NCBI GenBank assembly: GCA_023261465.1
Contig: JAHFOW010000065.1
Location: forward strand, 1-14,471
Source: Planctomycetota bacterium
GTDB lineage: Bacteria; Planctomycetota; Brocadiia; Brocadiales; Brocadiaceae
Length of the DNA: 14,471 nucleotides
Direction of reading: 5' to 3'
Shown here: one piece after another, positions 13,999 to 14,471 of the stretch
Layout: the number at the start of each line of letters is the position of its first letter
Numbering within the stretch: the first letter of the stretch is position 1
Translations under genes and position numbers: made by a program
Notes under the pieces: model-generated
What the model was told of the DNA's origin: nothing
Seen by the model: the letters and a program-made list of their open reading frames with translations, nothing else
Database searches by the model: none

Positions 13999-14313
13999 TT
14001 GCCACGTGGTGAATATAAGGATGTGGGTTACGAATCGCGTCAGGTGTTTGATATTAAGGCTATAGACAATTATTTAACGGCTTCACAACTCCCCGGCGCC
14101 AGAGCGGTAATTTCGGTCGAAGAACGGCTCTCGCTCATAAAACAAGATCCCATCTTTAAAACGGTATCCTTGGCAGCAAATATTCTTTTTGTGGATGGCC
14201 ATATAGAGTGCATACATAGCGGAAATCCAGATGGGACAACAAATACAGGATGGCCAAACAAGCAGGCCGGGAAGGAATTAATCTGGGATCCGGATGATCC
14301 AGGTTTACCATAA
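13999..14313 (+). pseudogene. Probable C-terminal remnant of an H-X9-DG type pseudopilin-like protein
   Basis: The open frame runs from after a stop at 13963-13965 to the stop at 14311-14313. The only plausible starts are TTG at 13999 and GTG at 14023, none with a good ribosome site. The 104-residue product contains AANILFVDGHIECIHSG, which resembles the C-terminal 'H-X9-DG' segment of planctomycete pseudopilin-like proteins (usual form H...NVLFxDGHV). The histidine normally ten residues before the Asp is replaced (V here). The N-terminal prepilin signal and helix of such proteins are absent, and nothing matching them is seen in the 500 bp upstream. I read it as a decayed tail; a short independent gene is possible. 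Confidence 0.4.
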
Positions 14314-14342
14314 ATGCGTTTCAGAGGCTTTTTCGAGACACT

Positions 14343-14471
14343 CTAAAAATTATGATAGTCTTCATCGCTGAAGAACGTCTGCAAGCGTCGATTTCCACGT
14401 TGAGTAATATGATGTGGTACTTTTGGGACTACCAAATGTGAATCCGGAATTTCCTTATTTATCAATTGAAT
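14343..14471 (-). pseudogene. N-terminal fragment of REP-associated tyrosine (Y1) transposase
   Basis: On the - strand the frame is open from the window edge (14471) down to a TAG at 14343-14345. The 42 visible residues include HLVVPKVPHHITQRGNRR and then LQTFFSDEDYHNF. This is the highly characteristic start of RAYT/IS200-like Y1 transposases (usual wording: RLVVPGxPHHVTQRGNRRQxxFFxxEDY). Intact members have about 150-230 residues, with a later histidine motif and the catalytic tyrosine. Here the frame ends just after the EDY segment, so the gene is truncated and inactive, at least in this reading frame. Its natural start lies at or beyond the right edge. Such enzymes process palindromic REP sequences, which occur in this window. 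Confidence 0.82.

Overview
The window looks like a chromosomal segment of an anaerobic, moderately AT-rich bacterium with strong sigma70-type promoters. A 2-hydroxyacyl-CoA dehydratase subunit, an Rnf-type membrane pair, LspA/LolD (lipoprotein handling, so a diderm envelope), a C-terminal fragment resembling planctomycete 'H-X9-DG' pseudopilins and many short palindromic repeats together suggest an anammox-type planctomycete (Ca. Brocadiales). That assignment is an inference from gene style, not a proof.

Left part (1-2592): the 3' end of a HgdB-like 2-hydroxyacyl-CoA dehydratase subunit, then a CHASE2-type membrane adenylate cyclase, both on +. A 16-bp-arm hairpin and a dispersed repeat separate them from convergent purH (- strand).

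Centre-left (2593-7811): purH and a + strand unit run divergently from two near-consensus promoters set back to back in a 310-bp gap. The + unit encodes a glutaredoxin-like protein, RnfE, RnfA, acetolactate synthase small subunit (IlvN) and ketol-acid reductoisomerase (IlvC). Only the RnfE/RnfA pair is present. RnfB, C, D and G, and IlvB, are not in the window. The unit ends at a dispersed repeat and a strong hairpin.

Centre-right (7812-11720): a TPR lipoprotein (-), then divergently a LolD-type ABC ATPase without an adjacent permease, followed 30 bp later by a branched-chain aminotransferase (IlvE). IlvE ends tail-to-tail, with a 4-bp overlap, against a dksA-like/lspA operon on the - strand. 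IlvN, IlvC and IlvE make this a partly scattered branched-chain amino-acid locus.

Right part (11721-14471): gene-poor and repeat-rich. It has a perfect bidirectional terminator, a tiny four-cysteine protein whose promoter overlaps an 18-bp perfect palindrome, a 150-bp MITE-like element with 24-bp terminal inverted repeats and an inner inverted repeat, a REP/BIME-like repeat, an unrecognised six-helix membrane protein, a probable pseudopilin remnant and, at the edge on the - strand, the N-terminal part of a REP-associated (Y1/RAYT-type) transposase cut by a stop codon. This transposase fragment may belong to the machinery that spread the palindromic repeats. I see no defence system, CRISPR array, tRNA or rRNA. 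Most of the window is housekeeping, and the novelty lies in the repeats, the split Rnf pair and the small palindrome-controlled gene.
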